Assembly: GCA_026126125.1 (NCBI GenBank)
Contig: JAHCJW010000001.1
Span: forward strand, 88,251 to 152,250
DNA from: Devosia sp.
Lineage (GTDB): Bacteria; Pseudomonadota; Alphaproteobacteria; Rhizobiales; Devosiaceae
Length of the DNA: 64,000 nucleotides
Direction: 5' to 3'
Position 1 is the first letter of the stretch; each line of letters opens with the position of its first letter. The notes under the pieces were generated by a model. That model saw only the letters and a list, made by a program, of their open reading frames with translations, did no database searches and was not told where the DNA came from. The translations under genes and the position numbers were made by a program. Positions 8,582 to 17,335 of this stretch are shown here, in pieces.

Positions 8582-9931
8582 ATGCAAATGGCCTGTATTT
8601 CGCGGTGGACCCTCGCTTTTTTCGGCTCGGCGCTCGGTGCGCTCGTTTTGGCGCTGGCTCTCTTGGCCCTGGGTATCGGCTATCCGTTGGGAAGCCTGGC
8701 CGCGCCGGCGACGCTGATCGTCGTGCATCTGGTCGCCATCGGCTGGCTGAGCCTGCTCATGCTGGGCGCGTTGTTGCAGTTCTTGCCTGTGCTGGTGGGA
8801 AAGCCCCTGCGTCTGGCAGGCTTGGCGCCATGGGCCCTCGTTCTGCTCCTCGTCGGCCTCGTGCTGCTGCTTGGCGGATTTGCCGGTCTTGAGGGCCTGT
8901 CCTTGCCCCTCGAATTGCTGCCGCTGGGCGGGCTGATGCTGGTATGTGGCTTTGCCCTTGCTGCCGTGATCCTGTTTTCAACCCTCTTTTCTGCCGGTTC
9001 CCTGCCATTTCCGGCCGGTTTCGTCGCCGTGGCGCTTGGCAGTCTCGTGATAACGGTGCTGTTGGGGGAAAGCCTGGCCAGCGCCCTGGCCGGGCTGCTG
9101 GGGGGCGATGCCGCAATCGCGCTGATCAATCACGGCGTCGGCCTGCATGCCGGCTTCGGCCTTGGCGGCTGGCTCACCTTGGCGGCCATGGGGGTCAGCT
9201 ATCGCCTGGTGTCGATGTTCCTCATTGCGCCCGAGCGCAAAGGTGTCGTGCCGCACATCGCCTTCTGGGGCGGATTTGCCGCGCTGGCGGCGCTGTGCCT
9301 GGCGCTCGGCGTCGTGCTGGTGATCGGCTTGCCTTCGGGACTGGCGCTGGTGGCGGCAGGGCTGGCGGCGCTGGTCTCGCTCGGCGCCTATGCAAGCGAT
9401 GTGGTCGCGCTTTATCGCTCGCGCCGCCGGCGGGAGCTGGAATTGCACACCCAGGCGGCGATCGCCGCCTTTGCCGCCCTCGGCGCTGGGGCGCTGATGT
9501 TGACCGGCGCCTTGTGGAGCGGCAGCGAGGGCGCCCTGGCCGGGGCGGTTTATCTTCTGGCCCTGGGCTGGCTGGGCGGTCTGGGCCTCGCCATGCTCTA
9601 CAAGATCGTTCCCTTCCTCACCTGGCTCGAATGCTTTGCCCCCGATATGGGGCGCCTGCCGACGCCAAGGGTGCAGGATCTCGTTCACGAGGCGCGCGCG
9701 CGGGTGTGGTTCTGGGCCTATTTTATCGCTACCGCCCTCACGGTTCTGGCCCTTATGCTCGATCTTGAACTGGTTTTTCGAGCCGGCGCCGCGCTCCAAC
9801 TTGTCGCGGTGCTTGGCCTGATCCGACATTTCTACCGGGCGCGGCGTCTCAGCGACATTTCCGCCCCCTGGCGCAATCAGTCCCCACCCCGGCTGTTCCT
9901 GCCGGCAAGCAGGCAAAGGAGCCTCTCATGA
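8582..9931 (+). CDS. Predicted 12-TM integral membrane protein of a denitrification-type operon
   Basis: A 449-residue, extremely hydrophobic protein with about twelve predicted membrane segments and almost no soluble domain. Histidines lie at the edge of segments in VVHLVAIGWLSLLMLGALLQ near residue 50 and INHGVGLHAGFGLGGWLTLA near 185. YKIVPFLTWLECFAPDMG lies near residue 345. The layout recalls NnrS or heme-copper-oxidase-subunit-I-like membrane proteins found with NO-response genes, but I cannot confirm either family by eye. The ATG has GAGG about eight bases upstream; a second ATG lies two codons in. It overlaps the next gene by four bases. A heme or copper role is inference. Confidence 0.72.
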   Translation: MQMACISRWTLAFFGSALGALVLALALLALGIGYPLGSLAAPATLIVVHLVAIGWLSLLMLGALLQFLPVLVGKPLRLAGLAPWALVLLLVGLVLLLGGFAGLEGLSLPLELLPLGGLMLVCGFALAAVILFSTLFSAGSLPFPAGFVAVALGSLVITVLLGESLASALAGLLGGDAAIALINHGVGLHAGFGLGGWLTLAAMGVSYRLVSMFLIAPERKGVVPHIAFWGGFAALAALCLALGVVLVIGLPSGLALVAAGLAALVSLGAYASDVVALYRSRRRRELELHTQAAIAAFAALGAGALMLTGALWSGSEGALAGAVYLLALGWLGGLGLAMLYKIVPFLTWLECFAPDMGRLPTPRVQDLVHEARARVWFWAYFIATALTVLALMLDLELVFRAGAALQLVAVLGLIRHFYRARRLSDISAPWRNQSPPRLFLPASRQRSLS

Positions 9932-10431
9932 CCGATCTCGAACTCGATGTTCGTCCGCTGCTGCGCAATGGCGGCGAGCCTTTCGGCGCCATCATGGCGG
10001 CGGTCCAGCGTCTCGAACGCGGCCAGCGTCTGCGGCTCTTCGCCACTTTCCGGCCCGAGCCCTTGTTCCGCGTCATGGAAAGCAAGGGGTTCGGCTATGA
10101 GGCGAGCGAGCTGGATGGGGGCGATTGGCAGGTGGTGTTCACCCCCAAGGCCAGTGCGGCGCCGGATGGCGTTTCCCAGGCGGACGATCCTGAAACCTGG
10201 GACGATCCGGCCCGCTATCTCGATTGCAGCGAGCTGGATCCGCCCGAGCCCATGGTACGCATCCTCGCCCAGCTCGAAACCATGCAGGAAGGCGAAGTGC
10301 TGTTTGCCCTGCTGGGGCGCGAGCCGATCTTTCTCTTTCCCGAATTGCAGGCACGCGGCCATGCCTTTGTCGGCGATTTCGATGAAACCGGCGCCAGCTA
10401 TCGGCTGATGGTGCGGGCGGGAGGACGATAA
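9928..10431 (+). CDS. Tandem DUF2249 protein
   Basis: A 167-residue protein that appears to hold two DUF2249-like domains. The first covers about residues 4-72, opening LELDVRPLLRNGGEPFGAIM. The second covers about 95-163, opening YLDCSELDPPEPMVRILAQL and closing GASYRLMVRAG. A short acidic linker joins them. The start ATG overlaps the stop of the membrane protein gene (ATGA), and its TAA overlaps the next ATG by one base, so translation is coupled. Role unknown; the context links it to anaerobic nitrogen-oxide metabolism. Confidence 0.83.
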   Translation: MTDLELDVRPLLRNGGEPFGAIMAAVQRLERGQRLRLFATFRPEPLFRVMESKGFGYEASELDGGDWQVVFTPKASAAPDGVSQADDPETWDDPARYLDCSELDPPEPMVRILAQLETMQEGEVLFALLGREPIFLFPELQARGHAFVGDFDETGASYRLMVRAGGR

Positions 10432-10742
10432 TGAGCGCTCCTGCGCCGGCGGAGCTGGAGGCCGATATCCGGGCGGCCCTGCGCGCCGTGATCGATCCGG
10501 AGCTCGGTCACAACATCGTCGATCTGGGCATGATCTACGATATCGCGGTCGACGAGGCCGGCGCGGTGGCGGTGCTGATGACGACGACCACGCGCTTCTG
10601 TCCGGCCAGCGCTTTTCTCGAGGAGGCGGTGCGCGAACGGCTGGCGGGGGTGGCTGGGGTCACCTCGGCGGTGGTGGAGCTGACCTATGACCCGCCCTGG
10701 ACGCCCGAGCGCATGGCTCCCGAGATTGCCCTGCGGTTCTGA
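10431..10742 (+). CDS. MIP18-family (DUF59) iron-sulfur assembly factor
   Basis: A 103-residue MIP18/DUF59 protein, related to SufT and PaaD, which help deliver Fe-S clusters to target enzymes. The family core is clear: IDPELGHNIVDLGMIYDIAV near residues 20-39, and the reactive cysteine in TTTTRFCPASAFLEE near 60. The C-terminus, VVELTYDPPWTPERMAPEI, has the characteristic DPPW segment. It is the last gene of the DUF2249 operon, starting on the last base of the preceding stop codon. In such operons it may mature a respiratory metalloenzyme encoded elsewhere; that is inference. Confidence 0.9.
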   Translation: MSAPAPAELEADIRAALRAVIDPELGHNIVDLGMIYDIAVDEAGAVAVLMTTTTRFCPASAFLEEAVRERLAGVAGVTSAVVELTYDPPWTPERMAPEIALRF

Positions 10743-10746
10743 AGGG

Positions 10747-11451
10747 TCAGCCGCGCTCGCCCGCCCCATCGGCCAAAGCGGCGAGGCGGACCTTGTCGCG
10801 CACCAGCAGTTTCTGGCGCCCGCCCTTGACGATGCCCTGGCTTTCCCAGGCGCTGAACAGGCGCGATACCGTGTGCAGCGTGGTGCCGGTCATTTCGGCG
10901 ACGTCCTGACGCGTCAGCGGAAAATCGATGCGCACCCCGCCATCCTCTGGCCGCCCGGCCTGCTCGACCAGCCGCAACACGGCGTGGGCGACGCGGCGCT
11001 CCACTTCCTGGGTCGACATTTCGCGAATGCGGGTATGGGCTTCCTGCAAGCGCTGGCCGATGGTGCGCATGGCATTGATCGCGGTGCAGGTTCTGCTCGA
11101 CCAGCGCCAAACCAGGGCCTCGTTGGGCCAGCTCATGACCAGGCTTTCGGCGGCGGCAGTTGGCGTGCCGGGATAGTCGTCGCGCTGCAAGGCCTGGGCA
11201 AAGCCGAACAGATCTCCCGGATGCACGACGCGCACGATGAGCTGTTGCCCCTCGGGCGTCACCTGCATCACCTTGAGCCGGCCATGCAGCAACAAAAAGA
11301 ACCTGGTCGCCTTGTCGCCCTGCTCGAACACGTTTTCGCCAATCACCACCCGGGGCCTGCGGGCGCGCGCCAGCAGCCGATCGAGATCGGTGTCGTTCAT
11401 ATTGGCGAAAAGCGGCAAGGCCCGCACCAGGCTGCGGTCGATATCGGCCAA
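10747..11451 (-). CDS. nnrR: Crp/Fnr-family regulator, NnrR-like
   Basis: A 234-residue Crp/Fnr regulator. The N-terminal cyclic-nucleotide-binding-like beta roll (residues 15-125) has no cysteine cluster, so it is not an oxygen-sensing FNR. The helix-turn-helix is LTRQDVAEMTGTTLHTVSRL near residues 180-199. The recognition helix has His where FNR has Glu (HTVSR for ETISR), which fits a non-FNR half-site such as TTGCG. This matches the NnrR/Dnr clade that senses NO and activates denitrification genes. The start codon is TTG, with GGAGGG eight bases upstream. It converges on the DUF2249 operon with only four bases between stops. Confidence 0.78.
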   Translation of the reverse strand: MADIDRSLVRALPLFANMNDTDLDRLLARARRPRVVIGENVFEQGDKATRFFLLLHGRLKVMQVTPEGQQLIVRVVHPGDLFGFAQALQRDDYPGTPTAAAESLVMSWPNEALVWRWSSRTCTAINAMRTIGQRLQEAHTRIREMSTQEVERRVAHAVLRLVEQAGRPEDGGVRIDFPLTRQDVAEMTGTTLHTVSRLFSAWESQGIVKGGRQKLLVRDKVRLAALADGAGERG

Positions 11452-11552
11452 TGGGAAACCCTCCGGCTTATGACGCAGCTCCCTTACATCATATCGACGC
11501 GTCAGGATACCGCCGTCGCTGTCGCAGGCCAGCTATCGGCAGGTGCGCGGCC

Positions 11553-13400
11553 TCAACGCCAAGCCGCGGCGCGCTCTTTGCGGCGGGGTGTCGCGGCGCG
11601 CGGTGTTGCCGCAAGCACGATATCGGCCATGTCGGCGAGATGGGAGGAACCGTCCGCCTCGGCGGCAAGCGTGATGACCACGACGTCATAGAGCTCGACC
11701 AGGGCCAGCAATAGAGTGCGCACCTGGCGCGCCGAGGCATAAAGCGTGTCCTGCCGCCCCCAGGGGATCAGGGCGGCTTCGTTTCGTCCGGTGCCGTGCA
11801 CGATGTCGGCGAAGCGGGCCTGGCCCATCGACAGGTCGCTGATGCCCGGCGCCGCGCCCCGCCTGCGGCTGGCGGCGTCGATCATCACCACGCGTCGTCC
11901 CTCTTGGGCATAGGCCTCCAACAGGTCGCGGGCCCAGGCGCGGGTGTCGGTGAGAGAACCGGTGGAGCGGATCGCGACGATACGGGCGCTGTCGAGCCCG
12001 TCGAGCGGGTCTGGCTGCCGAGGCGCAGGCGCAGGTGCGGCGCGCGGCTTGGCGGGCGGCTCGGTTTGCGTCGTCTGCACTATGGTGGCGGCATCCACCC
12101 ATTGCGCTTTGACCGCGACTTCGGGTGGGGCGCTGGTTGCGCCGAACCAGTTATGCGCGGGCGCAGCGGTGGGCGCGGGCACGGCAGCGGGAACGGTGGG
12201 CAGCGGCACCGGCTCGGGGATGGGGGCCGGGCGATGGGGCGGAGGCGCCATGTCCATGGGCTGGCCAAAATCAGGGTCCTGGGCCCCGAACAGGTCATCG
12301 AGCGGGTGAATGCGTCGAGGCTGGCGCCAGGCAATAAGACCGAGCTGGCCGAAAAAGGTGAGCCCGCCGGAGAGGGCGAGAGCCCAGGCGGCGCCGACCG
12401 GGCGCGGCAAGGCGCTGACTTCAGGCACAGGGGACACACCGATCGAACCGGTCAGCACAGTGTTGTCGATGGCGATGCTGGCCATTTGCGCGTCATATTC
12501 GGCCCGCAATCCCGCTTCGAGCCGCAAGGCGGCCTCGCTATCGGCGCGCACGGTGGCGGCCAGTTGCACGGCCTCTCGGCTGATCTCGGCGCTGGCCAGG
12601 GCGATCTGTTCGCTCAGCGTGCGCATGGCGGGATGGTTGGCCAGAAGCGTCACCGCCAGTTTTTCGTGCTCGGCCTCAAGGGCGGCGAGATCGTCTATCC
12701 GCCGTCCCAGCCCGGGCAGGCCCTCGGCCTGCAGGGCCAGGGCGGTAAAATTGCCGGCGGCGACCAGCGCGTCGATCCGCTCGGCCTTGTCCTCGAGCCG
12801 GACGCGGTTTTCCCAGGCCAGCGTCAGCCGCTGCTGCAAGAGGCGCGGATCGGCGCCGATCCGCGCCACGGACGGTTCGACTACCGCAAGCCTGGCCGGC
12901 TCGCTCTGCGGGGGAGCGGCGGCCGAGACCGGCAGCGGCTCGGGCAGGGTTTGGGTGTCGTTGGTGTAGCTGGCGGCCACGGCATTGACGATGGCCCCGG
13001 CATGGTCGGGCGCCGACGCGATCGCCTCGAGGCGCAGATGGGTTCCTTCCGGCGCCGGCGCCAAGGTCAGCTGGCGCCGCAGCAGCGCGGTGCTGTCGAG
13101 GGTTCCGCCGCCGCTGCGGCGCAGGTCCAGCACCGTCTGGTTGGGCAGGCGGGAGACGATATCGGCCAATTGGAGCGGGCTCAAAATCTGCTCGATGGCC
13201 ATTTCGGGCGCATTGTCGGGGGCCAGCGCAATGTCGAGGCGGGCGCGATATTGGGTGGGCAGCAATTGCAGCGCCAGGAAGCTCGCGGCCATGGCGAGAG
13301 CGGTGACGCCAACAATGCGCGGCAGGCGGGCGAGCGTGCGGGCGATGAATCCATCGGCCGGCCGGGACGGGCCGGAATGCTGCTCAAAAAACGTGTTCAT
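11553..13400 (-). CDS. Wzz/GumC-type polysaccharide co-polymerase with degenerate tyrosine-kinase domain
   Basis: A 615-residue inner-membrane protein. A Wzz-like N-terminus spans two membrane segments, near residues 30-48 and 325-345, around a helical periplasmic region. A Pro/Ala-rich linker (about 365-440) leads to a cytoplasmic P-loop-like domain. In active BY-kinases that domain has a Walker A lysine; here the equivalent is IRSTGSLTDTRAWARDLLEA, without GKS/T. Only the Walker A'-like VVMIDA and a late VVVITL strand remain. There is no Tyr-rich tail. It probably regulates chain length of a surface polysaccharide without kinase activity. It stands apart from the main polysaccharide locus at 34.7-54.7 kb. 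Confidence 0.8.
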   Translation of the reverse strand: MNTFFEQHSGPSRPADGFIARTLARLPRIVGVTALAMAASFLALQLLPTQYRARLDIALAPDNAPEMAIEQILSPLQLADIVSRLPNQTVLDLRRSGGGTLDSTALLRRQLTLAPAPEGTHLRLEAIASAPDHAGAIVNAVAASYTNDTQTLPEPLPVSAAAPPQSEPARLAVVEPSVARIGADPRLLQQRLTLAWENRVRLEDKAERIDALVAAGNFTALALQAEGLPGLGRRIDDLAALEAEHEKLAVTLLANHPAMRTLSEQIALASAEISREAVQLAATVRADSEAALRLEAGLRAEYDAQMASIAIDNTVLTGSIGVSPVPEVSALPRPVGAAWALALSGGLTFFGQLGLIAWRQPRRIHPLDDLFGAQDPDFGQPMDMAPPPHRPAPIPEPVPLPTVPAAVPAPTAAPAHNWFGATSAPPEVAVKAQWVDAATIVQTTQTEPPAKPRAAPAPAPRQPDPLDGLDSARIVAIRSTGSLTDTRAWARDLLEAYAQEGRRVVMIDAASRRRGAAPGISDLSMGQARFADIVHGTGRNEAALIPWGRQDTLYASARQVRTLLLALVELYDVVVITLAAEADGSSHLADMADIVLAATPRAATPRRKERAAAWR

Positions 13401-13452
13401 CGCCTGCCTCTTTCAGGCAGAAGGTGACAGAACGTGGTTAATTTTGTGCAAA

Positions 13453-13475
13453 CCGCCTCGCATTTTGCGAGGCGG
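13453..13475 (-). terminator. Probable terminator downstream of the PadR-family gene
   Basis: CCGCCTCGC and GCGAGGCGG form a nine-base perfect stem around a short AT loop. On the minus strand it is followed by TTTG and an AT-rich tract. It lies 14 bases past the PadR stop codon, in the 88-base gap before the co-polymerase gene. Confidence 0.65.
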
Positions 13476-13488
13476 AATGCTCACTGCG

Positions 13489-14202
13489 CTAGAGATCGAC
13501 GTCATCCTCGCCCAGGGCTTCCACCTCGGCGGCGGCACGACGCAGGATCTCGGCGGTGCGGGCCTGCTGCTCGTCGGAGCCATGGCGGGCCTTTTTGAGC
13601 GCCGCCTTCAGCGCCTTGCGGGCCGCGTCGAGTTCGGGCGTGGCGTCGTGCATCGGTCGATCATGGTCGTGGAAGTCGGCTCGCGGCGCTTCGGGGCGCA
13701 GATTGCCGTCCTCGGGATTGGGCCTGTCGCCAAAAGGCCAGTCGGCACGAACGAATTCGCGGAAGCGGTTGAACTGCTCGCCGGTGCGGGCAAGAAAATC
13801 CAGCGTCGCCGCGATCGCCTCGCGGTTTTCCGCCAGATGGGCGCGGCCGGTGTCGGTGATGGTATAAAGCTTCTTGTTGCCCTCGGCGCTGGAGGTAACG
13901 AAGCCTGCTTCCTCAAGATAGGTCAGGGCCGGATAGACGATACCGGGGCTGGGCGAATAGACGCCGTTGGATTGCTCCTCCACCGCCTTGATCAGGTCAT
14001 AGCCGTGGCGCGGCTGCTGCTCGATGAGATAGAGCGCCACCAGCCGCACATCGCCCGAGGCCAGCATGCGCCCGATGCGGAAATTGCCGCCCCATTGGCC
14101 GAATTCGTCATCGGCCATGTTCTGCACGCGCCCCCAACCTTTGCGCGCCATCTGCTCGAAGCGCCGCCAATTGGGTTCGCCGTTACGCCAATAAGAAGAC
14201 AT
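13489..14202 (-). CDS. PadR-family transcriptional regulator
   Basis: A 237-residue PadR protein. The winged-helix domain, about residues 45-125, contains RLVALYLIEQQPRHGYDLIK, GVYSPSPGIVYPALTYLEE and AEGNKKLYTITDTGRAHL, all typical of PadR. The C-terminal part is helical and ends in an acidic tail (ALGEDDVDL). The first 40 residues (YWRNGEPNWRRF...) are an added basic segment. The chosen ATG has GGAG eight bases upstream; an upstream in-frame ATG lacks a site. PadR proteins usually repress their own gene and a neighbouring transporter, but no transporter is adjacent here. The palindrome at 14263-14284 is a likely operator. Confidence 0.88.
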   Translation of the reverse strand: MSSYWRNGEPNWRRFEQMARKGWGRVQNMADDEFGQWGGNFRIGRMLASGDVRLVALYLIEQQPRHGYDLIKAVEEQSNGVYSPSPGIVYPALTYLEEAGFVTSSAEGNKKLYTITDTGRAHLAENREAIAATLDFLARTGEQFNRFREFVRADWPFGDRPNPEDGNLRPEAPRADFHDHDRPMHDATPELDAARKALKAALKKARHGSDEQQARTAEILRRAAAEVEALGEDDVDL

Positions 14203-14262
14203 TTGTGTATCTCCGATATGTTTTCGTGTCCGTGATATCGAGATCGGGGGGCGAAGCGGCGG

Positions 14263-14284
14263 TTTCAAGATATATCTTATGAAA
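14263..14284. promoter_or_regulatory. Palindrome upstream of the PadR-family gene, possible operator
   Basis: AAGATATATCTT (14267-14278) is a perfect 12-base palindrome, flanked by TTTC and GAAA. It lies about 65 bases upstream of the PadR ATG in an otherwise GC-rich region. PadR operators are often AT-rich dyads of this kind. Autoregulation is inferred. Confidence 0.45.
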
Positions 14285-14348
14285 GGATCGTGATGTGATC
14301 GGCGGAAATGGGTTTTCGTTTTCCGCCCCTCCCATCCAGGCGGCTGCC

Positions 14349-14377
14349 GAAAAACAAATCCCCGCTGGCGCGGGGAT
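14349..14377 (-). terminator. Rho-independent terminator of the FAD/Fe-S oxidoreductase gene
   Basis: ATCCCCGC and GCGGGGAT form an eight-base stem with a four-base loop. Read on the minus strand, the stem is followed by TTTGTTTTT. It begins 36 bases after the stop codon at 14414. A second weaker hairpin (GGCGGAAA/TTTCCGCC, 14301-14327) follows. Confidence 0.75.
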
Positions 14378-14413
14378 AAGATCGTATTCGCAATGGAGGG
14401 GAAGGGCGGGCCG

Positions 14414-17335
14414 TCAGCGCGGGCGAGAGGCCCATTCGAGCAGGCTGGCCAGGCTCACAAAGGGAATGGCGGCGTGTTCGGTCAGCCCCGAGGCGCAGGT
14501 GGATACCGTCGAGACGCCCAACTCGCACCCCTTGGGAATGTCGTTGCCGACGCGGCGCGTGGCGTGGGCATTCAGTTCAGGGATGAACAACCCCTTGTCC
14601 CCGGCATAGCCGCAACAGGTGATCGAGGACAATACCGCGATATCCTCGGCGCAGGCGCGCGCCACCGCCTCGGTTGCCGGCTGCTCGCCCAGACGCTGGG
14701 CCGAGCAGTTGTGGTGCACGGCGACGACCGGCAGTTTCTGCGTCAGCGCCAGGCGCGGCAGCACATGGGCGAGCAGGAATTGCGCGGAATCGGCCACCGC
14801 CGCCTCGCCGGGAAATTCCTTCAGATGCTTGGCGCAGGTCGAGGCATCGGTGACCACCTTCAGCCGCCCGGCGTCGGAGGAGGACGAGAGTTCGCGCTTG
14901 AGTTCGCCCCCGACCCGCGCCGCTTCCTCGGGAAAGCCCTTGGACTGGAATGGCTGGCCGCAGCATTGGCCGGTCAGATGCTCGGGCATGACGACGTCGT
15001 AGCCGGCGCGCTCGAGCAGGGCCAGCATGGCGTCAGGCGTCGAGAGCAGATCATGGTCGGTTTTCGGCGCGCCGAACATGCGGCTGGGGCAGGCGGGAAA
15101 ATAGACGATCTGCTCGCGCCCCGTCTGGGTAATGGGCACGGGAAAGCCGCTCTTGCGCGGGTCCTGGCGATTGTCGCGCAGCTTGGGTGCGCCGCTGCCG
15201 TGATGGAGGGCGCGGGACAGGCGCGGCACGCGCTTGCCGGTGGCGCGGCGCGCCGTTTCGGTGATGGCCTCGATGGCGGGGGCGGGGATGATGGTGCGGG
15301 CCGCATCGGCCAGCGCCACGCCACCGCGCATGAACCGCTCGAGACTGCCGCGATGGTCGGCGGCAAAGCGCGCCACCGAATGGGCGGTGGCGCCGCGGCG
15401 GCGAGCACGCTCGCCGATGATCATGGTGCCGGTCTCGATGCCCACCGGGCAGCGCAGCGAGCACAGATTGCAGGCGGCGCAGGTGTCGAGGCCAGCATAT
15501 TGGAAATCGGCCTCGAACCGGGCGAGGCGCGCCGGGTCCTCGCCGGTATGCCGGAGCCGGGCGCGTTCGCGGGTCACGGCGATGCGCTGGCGCGGGGTCA
15601 GCGTCATGTGGTGGCTGGGGCAGGCCGGCTCGCAGAAACCGCATTCGATGCACAGATCGACCAATTCGTCGGCCAGCGGCATCACCTTGAGGTTCTTGAC
15701 GTGAATTTTGGCGTCGTCATTGAGCAGCACGCCGGGATTGAGCAGGCGCTCGGGATCGAAAGCCGCCTTGATGGCGCGCATGATCGCATAGGCCTTGGCG
15801 CCCCATTCGGCCTCGACGAAGGGCGCGATGGCGCGTCCGGTGCCGTGCTCGGCCTTGAGCGAGCCGCCATAGCGCAGCGACACCAGCTGGCTCAGTTCCT
15901 GGTTGAAGACGTCGAATTTTTCCGCCGCGCCGGGCTTGGAAAAATCATCGCCCATCTGGAAATGCAGATTGCCGGCGAGGGCATGGCCAAAGATCACCGC
16001 ATCGGCATAGCCGTGATCGTCGAGCAAAGCCCGCAGGTCGATGACGAAATCGGCCAGGCGCTCGATGGGGGCGGCGACGTCCTCGGTGAGCATGATGCTG
16101 CCCTTGGGGCGGGCGGCCCCGGCCGAGGTGAAAAAGCCCTTGCGGATATCCCACAGGGCGTGGCTGCGGTGTTCGTCGGTGGAAAGCTCGACATGGGTAG
16201 CGCCATGGCGGGCGAGCAGCGCCGCGGTCTTTTCCACCTCGGCGGCCAGCGTCGCCGCGTCGGGCGCGGTCACGTCGATCAACACGGCCGGCGAATTGTC
16301 GGTGAGCCAGGGCAGGAGCGGGGCCATCGGCGCCAGATGCTCCACCGTCGCCAGCGCCCGGCGCTCGATATATTCGGCCGCCGTCACTCCGGTGGTCACC
16401 TGCACCCCGCCATTGGCCATTTCGATAATGGCGCGGCCGGCCGATTGCGGATCGGGGAAGGGGATGAGCCCGGTGGCCTTGAAGGGGTGTTCGGGCACGG
16501 TGTTGTAGGTCACCTCGGAGACGAAGCCGAGCGTGCCTTCCGAGCCGACCATCAGGTGGATGAGAATGTCGAGTGGGTCGTGGTAATCGACCAGGGCATT
16601 GAGCGAATAGCCGACCGTATTCTTGATCCTGTATTTGTGGCGGATGAGGGCGGTCAGCTCGGCGTCGGCCATGATGTCGTGGTGGAGGCGGTGGAGTTCC
16701 TCCAGCATGCCGGCGTGGCTGCGCCGGAAGGCAGCGCAGCTTTCCGCGTCGCCGCTGTCGAGCGTCGTGCCGTCGGTGAGCACGATGCGCAGCCGCGCCA
16801 TGGTGTGATAGGTGTTCTGGGCCACCCCGCAGCACATGCCGGACGAGTTGTTGTTGACCACGCCGCCGATCTTGCAGGTCGCCTGGCTGGCCGGATCGGG
16901 GCCGATCTTGCGGTTGTGCGGCTTGAGCGCGCGATTGGCTTCGGCGACGATGATCGCCGGCCCGAGGGTGATCCGGTCGGCGCCGGGATGGATATCGAGC
17001 TTGCGCCAGCCATCACCGAGGACGGCGAGGACGCCATCGGTTACCGCCTGGCCCGAAAGCGAGGTGCCGGCGGCGCGAAAAGTGACCGGCAGACCCTCGG
17101 CGCGGGCGGCCTTGAACACTGCGCGCACGTCCTCCTCGGAATTGACGAAGACCACCACAGCCGGGATCAGCCGGTAAGAACTGGCGTCCCCGCTCCAGGC
17201 ATAGGTCATCAGCGGATCGGTATGGATATTGCCGCGGATCTGGCCGCGCAGGCGCGCGGCAACGCGCTCGCCGGCGGCGAGGCGCTGAGAATCGGGGGCG
17301 GTCGGTTGAAGCGAGAAGAAAGGGGCGTGCTGCAT
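14414..17335 (-). CDS. D-lactate dehydrogenase-type FAD / iron-sulfur oxidoreductase
   Basis: A 973-residue fused flavoprotein. An FAD-binding PCMH domain (about residues 55-270) has FRAAGTSLSGQAV and GGVVNNNSSGMCCG. The FAD-linked oxidase C-terminal domain follows to about 540. Two 4Fe-4S motifs come next: CIECGFCEPACP near 560 and CAACNLCSLRCPVG near 622. Two CCG-type cysteine domains end the protein (CCGQPFQSKGFPEE near 791 and TCCGYAGDKG near 906). This is the architecture of large quinone-linked D-lactate or D-2-hydroxyacid dehydrogenases. It likely oxidises D-lactate at the membrane and passes electrons to quinone. The exact substrate cannot be read from sequence. Confidence 0.88.
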   Translation of the reverse strand: MQHAPFFSLQPTAPDSQRLAAGERVAARLRGQIRGNIHTDPLMTYAWSGDASSYRLIPAVVVFVNSEEDVRAVFKAARAEGLPVTFRAAGTSLSGQAVTDGVLAVLGDGWRKLDIHPGADRITLGPAIIVAEANRALKPHNRKIGPDPASQATCKIGGVVNNNSSGMCCGVAQNTYHTMARLRIVLTDGTTLDSGDAESCAAFRRSHAGMLEELHRLHHDIMADAELTALIRHKYRIKNTVGYSLNALVDYHDPLDILIHLMVGSEGTLGFVSEVTYNTVPEHPFKATGLIPFPDPQSAGRAIIEMANGGVQVTTGVTAAEYIERRALATVEHLAPMAPLLPWLTDNSPAVLIDVTAPDAATLAAEVEKTAALLARHGATHVELSTDEHRSHALWDIRKGFFTSAGAARPKGSIMLTEDVAAPIERLADFVIDLRALLDDHGYADAVIFGHALAGNLHFQMGDDFSKPGAAEKFDVFNQELSQLVSLRYGGSLKAEHGTGRAIAPFVEAEWGAKAYAIMRAIKAAFDPERLLNPGVLLNDDAKIHVKNLKVMPLADELVDLCIECGFCEPACPSHHMTLTPRQRIAVTRERARLRHTGEDPARLARFEADFQYAGLDTCAACNLCSLRCPVGIETGTMIIGERARRRGATAHSVARFAADHRGSLERFMRGGVALADAARTIIPAPAIEAITETARRATGKRVPRLSRALHHGSGAPKLRDNRQDPRKSGFPVPITQTGREQIVYFPACPSRMFGAPKTDHDLLSTPDAMLALLERAGYDVVMPEHLTGQCCGQPFQSKGFPEEAARVGGELKRELSSSSDAGRLKVVTDASTCAKHLKEFPGEAAVADSAQFLLAHVLPRLALTQKLPVVAVHHNCSAQRLGEQPATEAVARACAEDIAVLSSITCCGYAGDKGLFIPELNAHATRRVGNDIPKGCELGVSTVSTCASGLTEHAAIPFVSLASLLEWASRPR

